Of a stretch of 64,000 nt of DNA, positions 45,702-53,932 are shown one piece after another; within the stretch, counting starts at the first letter, position 1; every line of letters starts with the position of its first letter. A model generated the notes under the pieces. That model did no database searches. It had not been told where the DNA came from and saw only the letters and a list, made by a program, of their open reading frames with translations. Location: contig JBKQHO010000013.1 in assembly GCA_052267165.1 (NCBI GenBank), positions 248,001 through 312,000 of the forward strand. The letters are read 5' to 3'. The stretch comes from CAWICD01 sp052267165 (lineage in GTDB: Bacteria > Vulcanimicrobiota > Vulcanimicrobiia > Vulcanimicrobiales > Vulcanimicrobiaceae). The position numbers were made by a program, and so were the translations under genes.

Positions 45702-46232
45702 ATGCTCCAGTACGAAAAGAGGGCCGCGCCTCCGCAGCCAGCCGCAGTGCCTGACGTCCTGCGCAGGCGCGCGGTCCCCACATTCTATGTGGTGGACAAG
45801 GCGTTGCGGGTCGTTGTCGCTTGCGGTTCTCCGACGATGGAGTACTGCGATGCGCTGCCGCCCTCAGTCGAGCGAATCGTGCGCAATCTGATCCATCGCG
45901 TCAAACACCAATCCGAAAGCGCGCTTGCCATGGATGGCGACACAGTCGTCCGCATCATTAAGCCTTACGCTGTCGAAAGCGAACTGACGTGCGTCATCAT
46001 CGAGAAGCTGCGAACGCGCAACCCCTTGGGCGAGGCGGTCGAGCGTCACGGCATGACCAGTCGTCAGGCGGAGGTGCTCAAGCTTTTGATGCAAGGCGCC
46101 CCCAATATGGACATCGCCGCGCAATTGCACATCGCCGCAAGCACCGTCGAGGATCACGTCAGGAACATCGCCGCGAAAACCGACGCCCAAAACCGATCTC
46201 AGATCGTCGCTCGCGTCCTCGGGTTCCTCTAA
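45702..46232 (+). CDS. LuxR-type helix-turn-helix transcriptional regulator with PAS-like sensor part
   Basis: 176 residues from the ATG at 45702 (AAGGGA just upstream). The frame is open to 45327, but that stretch overlaps relic DNA. The C-terminal 60 residues are a LuxR/FixJ-type HTH: GMTSRQAEVLKLLMQGAPN, DIAAQLHIAASTVEDHVRNI and AKTDAQNRSQIVARVLG. The N-terminal part (VPTFYVVDKALRVVVACGSP) resembles a small PAS-like ligand domain. No receiver domain is present. It stands alone beside the fimbrial island and could control it; there is no direct sign of this. Confidence 0.8.
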   Translation: MLQYEKRAAPPQPAAVPDVLRRRAVPTFYVVDKALRVVVACGSPTMEYCDALPPSVERIVRNLIHRVKHQSESALAMDGDTVVRIIKPYAVESELTCVIIEKLRTRNPLGEAVERHGMTSRQAEVLKLLMQGAPNMDIAAQLHIAASTVEDHVRNIAAKTDAQNRSQIVARVLGFL

Positions 46233-46340
46233 GAGCACATCACCGCACCGTCATAGGCTACTGGCACGGCGGAACTAGGGATGCGGTCCAGGCTTCTGCG
46301 TTGCGACAGAAGTGGGTGGGCTCGAAGGTTGCCGTTTTCG

Positions 46341-46643
46341 CTAGTGGAAGGAGCAGCGGAGGCAGAGGCTCGCGTTGTTGATGACGGCAGCGGCCGGTGC
46401 TATCGCTGCCGCTTGCTCGGCAGTATCAGACACATGCGCGCCCCCGGAGAGGTACGGCCGTCCTAGCGCAACGCCGGCGATCGGCGTTGTCGAGGGCTGC
46501 TCGTTGTTGCAGTGGGCAACGATCTTGTCGCCAACGCGGTAGTCCTGGCACATCACCGGTACGGTCATGGAAACGCCGATCGATCCGCTCGTCGTCGTGT
46601 TGAGGGCGACGATCGTTCCGATGAATGCGAGGGTGTGCAGCAT
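46341..46643 (-). CDS. Small exported protein of unknown function
   Basis: 100 residues with an excellent Shine-Dalgarno (AAGGAG, five bases before the ATG), which is the main reason to believe it. The N-terminus MLHTLAFIGTIVALNTTTSG is hydrophobic but lacks basic residues. The segment GSIGVSMTVPVMCQDYRVGD resembles the first strands and Cys of spore-coat-U-type fimbrial subunits (x-V-x-x-x-V-x-x-x-C). HCNNEQPSTTPIAGVALGRP could hold the paired Cys. It may be an orphan subunit related to the fimbrial operon 2.5 kb away. Confidence 0.5.
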   Translation of the reverse strand: MLHTLAFIGTIVALNTTTSGSIGVSMTVPVMCQDYRVGDKIVAHCNNEQPSTTPIAGVALGRPYLSGGAHVSDTAEQAAAIAPAAAVINNASLCLRCSFH

Positions 46644-46983
46644 TGGAACTCCTTCGGTGGCTTGGTAGAGGCGGGGAAAAGAAAGCTAGGCCTCATCTGT
46701 AACGGGCCCCTGTGTGAGAGGTGGCAGTCGGTGTGCCTCTCCCCTATCTGTTATACCAGGACGGGGCTGAAGTGCGCGCCCGGGAAATCCACGGTCTTTG
46801 GTCTACGCCGGGCCTGTTCCCGGGGGGAGCTTCGAAGTCAATCTCGCTTCCAAGGAATGCTTGAGTTCGCAAGCCTGGATGTTCTTCTCAGGTCAGCTTC
46901 GCCCGCTGCGACAGCACCGTCTCCGGTGCTGCGCCAACGGGGATCTCGGCGAGAAGAAAGTCGCCCTTGTGCGGGTTCGCTGC

Positions 46984-47090
46984 GTCGGAGCGCCAGGATC
47001 ACCGGCTTCGAAGCCTTAGCCCGCTGGCAGCACCCCGAGCAAGGGATGATCTGGATGATCCCGCCCAGCGCGTTTTTTGCGCCGTGGCTT
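46984..47090 (+). pseudogene. Fragment of an EAL-domain (c-di-GMP phosphodiesterase) gene
   Basis: One frame reads RRSARITGFEALARWQHPEQGMIW, the classic EAL-domain opening (G-x-E-A-L-x-R-W-x-H-P-x-x-G), then IPPSAFFAPWL. Nothing further of the domain is found on either side. The fragment abuts the tail of the IS1634-like relic, so insertion and deletion probably destroyed the gene. The adjoining 46644-46983 stretch holds no other gene I can support. Confidence 0.5.
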
Positions 47091-48112
47091 GCAGCAGGCT
47101 CTCGCGCTTGCGTGCGCGCTCGGCGGCCAGCAACGGGTTGCGGCAGACGATCAGGCGTTCTGCCGGATAGACCTCGGGATGCTCGATCTCAGCGAGATTG
47201 CGCTGATCAAATAACGAGAGCGGTAAGAGGCCCTCATTGCGCAGTGCCTTGACCTGTGGAGCCTTCAGCGCGGTGATCCAATCGATGCCAGCCCTCTCCG
47301 AGCGCGTTCAGATTCGGCTTCGTCACCATCCCGCGATTCGGAGATCAAGACCACTCGCTCCAAACCGAAGCGGTCCTTCACCTTGGCGATCTGCCTCTCG
47401 ACGGTCGAGCCCTCGAAGACCTCGGTAGCGATCGGAACTCCGGCACGATCACAGAGCAGACCGTAGATGATTTGCAGATTGCTGCGCCGTTCGTCGCGCG
47501 AGTAGCCGCGCGCCGCTAGCGGGCACGTCTTCCCTTCAAAGTCCGACGACGACACGTCATACAGCAGCAGCATCCCGTCGCCGACATGCCGCTTAGCCAG
47601 TCGTCGCTCGATCGCATCTTGCTGTTCGCCAGGTAATCGAGTGCCTCATAGAGTGCGTCTTCATCGGCACCGACGACACCGAGTTCCTCGGCCAGCGTCG
47701 TATCATCCAGCATCCGTGCGTAGGCCGCCTTGGAGCCAGCTCGCAGAACGCGCTGGCAGATCAGCGCGAGTGCCAGCGAACGCATCCGCGACGGAGTCCG
47801 ATCGATGATGCGCTCGAGGTCGAGTGCCCGCATCATTCCCAGCACGGCGGCGACGTGGCCGTGCGGCAACGAGCGTGTGACCTCGAGATCGCTCTCGAAG
47901 CTGATCAAGCGCTCTCCGCGCAGCGCGCGGCGAATCACGTCGACTTTCTCATCGCCCAAGTGCGAGAGATTGGCCAGGGTCTCGTTGCGGACCCTGTCTC
48001 CGTCGCGATAAGAGCGCCGCAGCAAGTGCGTGCGGTACTCTCGCTCGCAGACGCGTTTTGTGATGGTGACGACATGCGCGGCACAGCTCTTCATCCGCTG
48101 TCGCTTGGCCAT
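47060..48112 (-). pseudogene. Degenerate IS1634-like transposase
   Basis: Starting from the ATG at 48112, the first frame reads THLLRRSYRDGDRVRNETLANLSHL, the standard N-terminal motif of IS1634-family transposases, and continues to ALYEALDYLAN. The coding sense then shifts frame near 47630 (EQQDAIERRLAKRHVGDGML), giving LLLYDVSSSDFEGKTCPLA and RRSNLQIIYGLLCDRAGVPI, the DDE core region. It shifts again near 47330 (NRGMVTKPNLNALGE) and near 47290 (GIDWITALKAPQVKALRNEG). It ends around ERARKRESLLQATAK with the C-terminal part missing. At least three frameshifts and truncation make it inactive. No terminal inverted repeats were identified. Confidence 0.8.
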
Positions 48113-48245
48113 ACGCTCCAAGCATCGCCGAATCGGAGCGGAATAATCAAGTGCTTTCTGACTACGTGTAACAAGACAAGAATGAGCGCAGCCCCCCGTA
48201 ACACAAGGCTTTGCAGCCAATTACCTGCGTTTTATCGAGGGTGAC

Positions 48246-48516
48246 TCCGGCCTAATCGACTGCCCACCGTCGATGGGAATCCTCACCGCCTCGGCGCTCG
48301 TTGCTGGTACCGGCGTCGTCATTCCGCTTGCCGCGGCTCCCGAGGCCCTCGACGGCTACGTGCAGGTCACGGCCAACCTCCAGCGCCTGCGCGACGTGCT
48401 CGACCTACCCATCCCCGTCGTCGCCGTCGTCCCGACACGCTTCGACCAGCGCCTGCGAATCGCGCGCGACGTGCTCGCGGCCGGGGTCCACTTCCATATT
48501 GTGCGGGTCCCTAAAG
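48246..48516 (+). pseudogene. C-terminal fragment of a ParA-type partition ATPase
   Basis: The frame reads DSGLIDCPPSMGILTASALV, matching the Walker B region of ParA/Soj (LIDCPPSLGLLTxxALxA). VIPLAAAPEALDGYVQVTAN and VVAVVPTRFDQRLRIARDVL follow, then it decays after HFHIVRVPKV. The N-terminal half with the P-loop is absent here. A ParA N-terminal half is found at 61.5 kb. With the relaxase tail relic at 45.4 kb this marks a decayed mobilisation/partition module. Confidence 0.7.
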
Positions 48517-49071
48517 TAACGTTACGCACGGTTGCTGCTGGCAGACCTTCTTGCGCTCGACGCGTCACGCCAAGTTAGGACTCGTGAGATAGCAAAGCCA
48601 GCATCCTCTTCCGAAACGCCGAATCCTGAACGACGTTCCTCATCTGCTTCGACGCAACGGCCTTCGACGTGCATACTTCCCACGGCGGACCAAGCGAGCG
48701 CGGCCCCGCACACACTTGGCAATCGCGACGAACGCCGCAACTGCGTCGCGCGATCGCACTCGCTTCGCCGGTGCCGATAACCAGATTAGACGGTGCCGTA
48801 TCGAGTTGTGTGGCGGCTGATGTGGGCGGATTGCACGAGCGTGTGCCCACTAGCACACAATTCGAGAGCGCTTGGTAACGCGACGGGAGCCCACAGCACT
48901 GTTGCGCGCGTTTCGCAGAGCCCCGCTTCCCAAAACCCGACGAATAGAGTGTAGCCGTTCCCGGTGAATGTAGACATGACGCAAAAACTCATGCGTCTGC
49001 TAAAAAGCCGACACGAATCGTTCGAACTTCAGTTCGGCGATGAGCGAAGAGAATGGCGTGAACCCATTCCC
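48517..49071. other. Non-coding or decayed stretch upstream of the fimbrial operon
   Basis: About 550 bases with no open frame that looks like a gene on either strand. Composition is slightly less GC-rich than the surrounding genes. The end presumably holds the promoter of the fimbrial operon; no convincing -35/-10 pair was identified. Confidence 0.4.
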
Positions 49072-49105
49072 TCCTACTAACTCACAAATCCTACTAACTC
49101 ACAAA
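49072..49105 (+). repeat. Perfect 17-base tandem duplication in the leader of the pilin-like gene
   Basis: TCCTACTAACTCACAAA occurs twice without a gap at 49072-49088 and 49089-49105. The second copy runs into AAAGGA, the probable ribosome site of the gene starting at 49122. A copy-number change here would alter leader length. Confidence 0.9.
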
Positions 49106-49121
49106 GGACGATACAAACCAA

Positions 49122-49628
49122 ATGACACGCAGAATTCTCACCTTCGCGGCAACCGCAGTCGCCATGGGCTCCCTCGCCGTCGCACCGCTCGTTGCGCAAG
49201 CGGCGTCCGCTCCCACCTTCACGAGTGCTGGGACCGCGATTACCGCCAGTGCCACCAGCTCTGTTGACGTGACGGGCGTTGCGACCAGCGTGCCCCTTGG
49301 CGCTTTCAACCCCGAAACTGGCGCGACCGCAGACTACACCTTCAACGTCGCCTTCAACGGCACCGGCTACAACGTAGCGTTCACCAGTGCAAATGCCGTG
49401 GCAGGCGCATTCGAACTCCTGAACGGAACCGCGACGATCCCTTACACGATTACGGGAGCCAGCAGTGATGACACCGCAACCTATACGTCCGGCGCTGCGG
49501 GCGGTACGCTCACTGACGCAAGCCCCGACTTCAAGATCGTGGTCCCGGCTCTCTTGGCCACACAGTTGAAGACCGCACCGGCGGGCTCGTACGCCGACAC
49601 CCTGACGTTCACCGTTACGGCGGTCTAA
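49122..49628 (+). CDS. Spore-coat-U-like secreted fimbrial subunit (probable major subunit)
   Basis: 168 residues. The signal peptide is MTRRILTFAATAVAMGSLAVAP with cleavage after LVAQAA. The mature protein is Ala/Thr/Ser-rich and predicted all beta, with an alternating pattern throughout (ADYTFNVAFNGTGYNVAFTS and YADTLTFTVTAV at the C-terminus). The final YxDTLTFTVTA strand is the hallmark end of SCPU-domain subunits (Y-x-D-x-(I/L)-x-x-x-V). No Cys pair is present, unlike most SCPU proteins. It is the first gene of a subunit-chaperone-usher-subunit operon. Confidence 0.8.
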   Translation: MTRRILTFAATAVAMGSLAVAPLVAQAASAPTFTSAGTAITASATSSVDVTGVATSVPLGAFNPETGATADYTFNVAFNGTGYNVAFTSANAVAGAFELLNGTATIPYTITGASSDDTATYTSGAAGGTLTDASPDFKIVVPALLATQLKTAPAGSYADTLTFTVTAV

Positions 49629-49644
49629 CCCAAAGGTACGATTC

Positions 49645-50406
49645 ATGCAGGGACTCCTTCGCGGAGTCGTGTCGGCAGCCGTGATCCTCGGCCTCGCACT
49701 GTGCGAGGCCGGGGGCGCACAGGCCGGCGGCTTCCAGTTCAACCCAGCAATCATCTCGCTGACGGCGCGTGCTCATACGGGTTCGATCACGGTGACGAAC
49801 CCAGGCGACGCGCCGATGCGTGTCGAGGTCCAGGCTTTCGATTGGGCTCAAGGCACTGACGGCCAGGCCTTGCTCAATGCAACGGATCAGCTGCTCGTCT
49901 TTCCGCAGTTGATCGTGATTCCGCCGGGAGCGAGCCGGCAAGTTCGGCTGGCGGCCCTTGCCGCTCCGGCCGACCGGGAGCAGACCTATCAGATCTCGAT
50001 CACCGAAATCCCCGTGGCTAGCTCTGTTGCGCGCACGTCGGCCGTTGCAGTCCGCATGCGTGCCGATATTCCCGTCTTCTTCGGGCCGGTCGTCGAACGC
50101 GAAGCCGGATCGATCGCTGCGGCTTCGCTTCGGAATGGTGCGCTCAGCTTCACCGTGGCAAACCTCGGCACGGTTCACTTCGAGGCGAAGAACCTCCACG
50201 TCATCGCACTGGGCCCCGACATGCAAGAGCTCTTTGCACAAGATGTGAGCACACAATTCGTTCTTGCAGGAGGCAAGCGCGAGTTTCATGTCGTGCTGCC
50301 GCGCAAAGAGTGCAGCGCAGTTCGGGCGTTGACGATCCGCGTCGATGCGGACGCGCAGCACCTCAGCCAAACGCTCGACCTTGCGCCCGGCGCTTGCGGT
50401 GCGTAG
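49645..50406 (+). CDS. Periplasmic fimbrial chaperone (PapD-like)
   Basis: 253 residues with a signal peptide (VVSAAVILGLALCEAGGAQAGG). The mature N-terminal Ig-like domain has FNPAIISLTARAHTGSITVTNPG, VQAFDWAQGTDGQ and the chaperone signature LVFPQLIVIPPGASRQVRLAAL. The second, smaller domain follows residue 160. The arrangement is that of SCPU-type (non-classical) chaperones, which lack some PapD surface motifs. It donates a strand to fimbrial subunits in the periplasm and hands them to the usher. The usher start overlaps its stop. Confidence 0.9.
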   Translation: MQGLLRGVVSAAVILGLALCEAGGAQAGGFQFNPAIISLTARAHTGSITVTNPGDAPMRVEVQAFDWAQGTDGQALLNATDQLLVFPQLIVIPPGASRQVRLAALAAPADREQTYQISITEIPVASSVARTSAVAVRMRADIPVFFGPVVEREAGSIAAASLRNGALSFTVANLGTVHFEAKNLHVIALGPDMQELFAQDVSTQFVLAGGKREFHVVLPRKECSAVRALTIRVDADAQHLSQTLDLAPGACGA

Positions 50407-52807
50407 GTGGCTCGCGATCGCGGGGCTTACCGTGTCGTTAGCTGCCACCTTCCCCCGTGAGGCCGAATCGGCCGCAGCTGCGCCTGCGCCTTCTCCGCAG
50501 GCTGCTCCAACTGAGACGTCCATCTCGTCCGATGACAAAGGAGAGCGGGCGCCGCTTTCGTTAGTCGTCAACGGCGTGGCGAAAGGCGACATCGTGGGTA
50601 TCGTGCGCGCCGCGGACGTGCTGATGAGTGCAGACGATGCGCAGTCCGCGGGAGTGCCGTTCCCCGCTGGCGCGGTCGTCGCGTTCGGCGGCGCCAAGTA
50701 CGTTTCGTTAGCCTCCTTGGCTCCGCACGCAACGTATCGTTTGGACCTATCGACGGTGACCCTGAGTGTGACCGTCGATCCCACGCTGCTGGGAGGCACC
50801 AACGTCGCGCTCGATGGACCCGGCGAGGACCATGCCGGCGCCGCACGTTCCGACCCCAGCGGGCTCTTGACGTACTCGCTCACGACCGACGCGGCCAACG
50901 TGGGCGGCGACGCCACTGCCTTTCTGCAAGGCGGCACAACCGTCGGCGCGGGAGTCCTCTCGGCTAGCGGCTCGTACGGGAGCGGGAATGTGCGGCGCGG
51001 CTTGGTCTCGTATCAGATGGATTCTGAAGCGCACCTCAACCGTCTGACCGTCGGCGACGGGCTCGTCTCGAGCGACGCGCTTGGTGCGAGTACCGTCCTT
51101 GGAGGCATCGGCGTGAGCCGACACTTCGAGCTTCAACCCAACTACGCATACTTTCCGTCACCCGGACTGGATGGAACGGTGCTCGGCCCGACAACCGCGG
51201 ACGTGTACGTGAACGGCAGCTTCGTCCGCTCGGTCCAGCTCGCGCCCGGCAACTTCAACCTGAGCAACATTCCGGTTCCAACCGGCGCGGGCGTTACGCA
51301 AATCGTGCTGCATGACGCGTTGGGCAACTCGCAGACGCTCAGTGGCGCCTTCTACCAAACCCGAGCGCTCTTGCGCAAAGGGCTGTCAGATTACGACTAT
51401 CACCTCGGCTTCGTAAGAAGCAGCCCGTTTGGCGCAAACGACGTCTATGGTCCGCTCGCAGCCATCGGCAGCTATCGGTTCGGGCTGTCGAACTCGCTCA
51501 CCGTCGGCGGTCGCTTCGAGCGATGGGCTGGTGGTGTCGACGGCGGTCCCCAACTCGACATCGGCTTGCCGATGGGCCATCTCTCGTTCGAGTCTTCGCT
51601 CAGCAGGTCGTTCGGAGCGAGTGGAAGCGCGCTGGCGGTCGCCTACGATTACTTCTGCAGGCGCTTCGGACTGAGTCTTTCCGCGCTGACTGAGAGCGCA
51701 AATTATGCGACGCCGAGCCTCGCGGCAGGCGGGCAGCGGACGCGTTCGAACCTCCGCGAAAGCCTGACGCTTCCCTTAACGCGAACCGCCACGCTCGCGC
51801 TTTCCAATATCACGAGCAGCTCCACGTCCCAACCGGCGGAGGGGCAGCTCCTTGCGACGCTCGCCGTGCAAGTACCGCGCCAACACACGTATGTCAGCCT
51901 GAGCGCAGAGCGCGACAGCGGCGGCTCGATCCTCGGGCTCAGCGGTCCGACGTCGACCGGGCACTGGACGCTTGGGGCACAGGCCTCTTTCACTGTTGGA
52001 AAAACCTCGAGTCTCTCCGCCTCGGCGAGTAGCACTGCCGGAAATACTTCTTCGACGCTGCAGTTCGCGAAGGGCGCGCCGAACGGGCCAGGCTTCGGGT
52101 ACCAAGCCAGCGCAACGATGGGGACACAGTCCTCGGCCGCGGCGCAGCTTGACTACCATACACAGTACGGCAACGTCCAAGTTCTGAGCAACGCCAGCGC
52201 CGTCGAGGGCCTTGCGACGACCCTCACGCTGAACGGTAGCCTCGTCGGCTTCAAACAAGGGCTTTTCTTCTCGCAGCCGGTCACGAGCGCATATGCGCTC
52301 GCTGATGTCCCGGGCTTTCGCGGGCTCGCGGTCTTTTCGGGGGGGCAGCGTGTGGGACGCACGGATGGGCGCGATGCGATCGTCGTCCCCAACCTCGATC
52401 CGTACTACGATAACTCCGTCGGCATCGATCCGCTCCCCGACCGCCTCGACCTCATCGAGGACCAGGCGACGCTCAAGGTGCGTCCCAGAGAATCCGCCGG
52501 CGTCGTTGTTCGCTTCTCCGTGCGGCAGTTCCGCGCATACACGGGACACATCGTCATCCATCGCAAAGGGAAATCGCTCGTCCCGACCTTTGGGACGCTC
52601 GCGCTCAGCCGGAGCGGACATGACTCCTCATCGGACCTTGGCAGCCAAGGCCAGTTCTACGTCGAGAACTTGGAGCCCGGTACGTACGCGGCGACGGTCA
52701 CGGACGCCGACGGCACCGCCTGCTCGTTCCAAGTCGTTCTGCCACTTGGAGGGAAAGCTGTCCCCGTGACGTCGCTCGGAACCATCGCGTGCGAGGCGCA
52801 GTCGTGA
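50399..52807 (+). CDS. Outer-membrane usher protein (SCPU/sigma-type)
   Basis: 802 residues from the GTG at 50399, inside the end of the chaperone gene. A signal peptide (RRWLAIAGLTVSLAATFPRE) is followed by an N-terminal domain (PLSLVVNGVAKGDI). A long beta-barrel region includes the usher motif FFxYPSPGLDG-type (YAYFPSPGLDGTVLGPTTAD) and VYVNGSFVRSVQLAPGNFNLSNIP. C-terminal plug/CTD pieces are seen (DPYYDNSVGIDPLPDRLDL, GQFYVENLEPGTY). Compared with FimD-type ushers it is shorter, as expected for the SCPU clade. It secretes and assembles fimbrial subunits in the outer membrane and is direct evidence that the organism has one. Confidence 0.92.
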   Translation: MRRWLAIAGLTVSLAATFPREAESAAAAPAPSPQAAPTETSISSDDKGERAPLSLVVNGVAKGDIVGIVRAADVLMSADDAQSAGVPFPAGAVVAFGGAKYVSLASLAPHATYRLDLSTVTLSVTVDPTLLGGTNVALDGPGEDHAGAARSDPSGLLTYSLTTDAANVGGDATAFLQGGTTVGAGVLSASGSYGSGNVRRGLVSYQMDSEAHLNRLTVGDGLVSSDALGASTVLGGIGVSRHFELQPNYAYFPSPGLDGTVLGPTTADVYVNGSFVRSVQLAPGNFNLSNIPVPTGAGVTQIVLHDALGNSQTLSGAFYQTRALLRKGLSDYDYHLGFVRSSPFGANDVYGPLAAIGSYRFGLSNSLTVGGRFERWAGGVDGGPQLDIGLPMGHLSFESSLSRSFGASGSALAVAYDYFCRRFGLSLSALTESANYATPSLAAGGQRTRSNLRESLTLPLTRTATLALSNITSSSTSQPAEGQLLATLAVQVPRQHTYVSLSAERDSGGSILGLSGPTSTGHWTLGAQASFTVGKTSSLSASASSTAGNTSSTLQFAKGAPNGPGFGYQASATMGTQSSAAAQLDYHTQYGNVQVLSNASAVEGLATTLTLNGSLVGFKQGLFFSQPVTSAYALADVPGFRGLAVFSGGQRVGRTDGRDAIVVPNLDPYYDNSVGIDPLPDRLDLIEDQATLKVRPRESAGVVVRFSVRQFRAYTGHIVIHRKGKSLVPTFGTLALSRSGHDSSSDLGSQGQFYVENLEPGTYAATVTDADGTACSFQVVLPLGGKAVPVTSLGTIACEAQS

Positions 52808-53265
52808 ATCGTCAGCGCAAGCTTTGTCACTTGTACGCCTTGCTTAGCGCTTTGGTCGTGCTGTCGGCTTCGTTGGGGAGCGCAGCGCCGGCTCTCGCCG
52901 GACAGGGCTGCTCGATCTCGAACCTAACGCCGCTCGAGTTCGACACCGGATATGACCCGTTCGTCAGCGAGCCGACCGACGGTCGGGCCAGCTTCATCGT
53001 GACGTGTGCTCTTCCCACCACGACGACGCTCTCTTTGCTGTACAGCCACCGCTTAACCGGCACTTCGGGTGTCTTGCGGTACGATCTCTCCGCCACGCCA
53101 GACCGGATGACCGTGTGGGGCAACGGCAGCGACGGGACGACCATCACTCGATCGTTTGCCGCCGGCACGCCGACAACCGTGTACGTCTACGCGCGCATCC
53201 CTCGTCGCCAGAGGGTCGGCCCCGGCCGGTTCAACGACAGCTTCCTGGTCGTGACGGAACCATGA
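52804..53265 (+). CDS. Spore-coat-U-domain minor fimbrial subunit
   Basis: 153 residues from the GTG at 52804, whose GTGA overlaps the usher stop. A signal peptide (LYALLSALVVLSASLGSAAPALA) is followed by an SCPU domain with GCSISNLTPLEFDTGYDPF, FIVTCALPTTTTLSLLYSH (paired Cys), DRMTVWGNGSDGTTITR and the typical end GPGRFNDSFLVVTEP. It is the last gene of the operon and probably the tip or a minor subunit. The domain is shared by spore coat protein U of Myxococcus and fimbriae such as Csu of Acinetobacter. Confidence 0.88.
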   Translation: MNRQRKLCHLYALLSALVVLSASLGSAAPALAGQGCSISNLTPLEFDTGYDPFVSEPTDGRASFIVTCALPTTTTLSLLYSHRLTGTSGVLRYDLSATPDRMTVWGNGSDGTTITRSFAAGTPTTVYVYARIPRRQRVGPGRFNDSFLVVTEP

Positions 53266-53491
53266 TCGGCTGCGAAGGCGCATGCTTAGCCTCGGCTCGA
53301 AACGCATATGCCCGGCGAGTATCGTGCGCTTTCGCCATGCACTCTTATGTTTCGCCGCCTTGGCGCGCGGATATCCAGATTCGTCTGCGCGACGCCTTCG
53401 TCGGCAGCGGAGTCGCTGAAGAAGCGCCTATCCCAGCCGAAGATGGAGCCCGCGGCCGGGGCTGGGGCGATGGTTTGCGGTACCGAAGCTG

Positions 53492-53791
53492 TCACTGAAT
53501 GATGATCGTACCGGTCGCCGGCGTCGAAGTCGGTCCCGGCGTGGGCGTTGGCGACGAAGTCGGTCCCGGCGAGGTGGTTGGCGTCGAAGTCGGTCCCGGC
53601 ATGGCGGTTGGCGTCGAAGTCGGTCCTGGCGTGCTCGTTGGCGACGAAGTCGATCTCGGCGTGACTGTGGGCGTCGGGGACGACGCGTTGCTTCCGCCGC
53701 CGCATCCAGCGTTCAAAAGAATCAGCGCGCACCCTAGGAGCCTGGCAGCATCGATGAAAAGGCGCGAGCGAGTTGAAGTACACCTGAGCAT
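53492..53791 (-). CDS. Short lipoprotein with Pro/Thr/Ser tandem repeats
   Basis: 99 residues. The lipobox is ALILLNAGCGGG (Cys at residue 30). The mature part is almost only repeats of the ten-residue type TPGPTSTPT, encoded by the 30-base DNA repeats, and it ends abruptly with TGTIIIQ. The neighbouring larger lipoprotein ends in ATGTVTIQSR, so the tail may be a shared feature or this may be the truncated remnant of a larger protein whose globular domain was lost. Confidence 0.5.
   Translation of the reverse strand: MLRCTSTRSRLFIDAARLLGCALILLNAGCGGGSNASSPTPTVTPRSTSSPTSTPGPTSTPTAMPGPTSTPTTSPGPTSSPTPTPGPTSTPATGTIIIQ
53521..53670 (+). repeat. Five tandem 30-base repeats
   Basis: Units start at 53521, 53551, 53581, 53611 and 53641. 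Each begins GCG(T/A)CGAAGTCG and differs from the others at a few bases, mostly in the second half. They encode the Pro/Thr/Ser repeats of the minus-strand lipoprotein. The number of copies is likely variable between strains. Confidence 0.9.
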
Positions 53792-53864
53792 GAGTCGCCT
53801 CTCTGCGTCTTCCGAGATGAGTCACCGTTCGCGGCGAACAAAAGATGATGGTGCGGAGCCGCTC

Positions 53865-53899
53865 AGCCGCAAAGCCTCTCGGGGCTTTGCGGCTGTTTT
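53865..53899 (+). terminator. Rho-independent terminator, plus strand
   Basis: A perfect 12-base stem (53865-53876 with 53883-53894), a six-base loop and a G-TTTT tail. On the plus strand it could end readthrough from the fimbrial operon. It also lies 34 bases beyond the stop of the minus-strand lipoprotein, although no T-run exists in that direction. Confidence 0.7.
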
Positions 53900-53932
53900 A
53901 ACGTCGAATCAAATCGGTTGATCCGATTTGTA

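Noticed and set aside
53521..53670. CRISPR-like array
   Set aside because: The 30-base units are contiguous without unique spacers and encode protein repeats.
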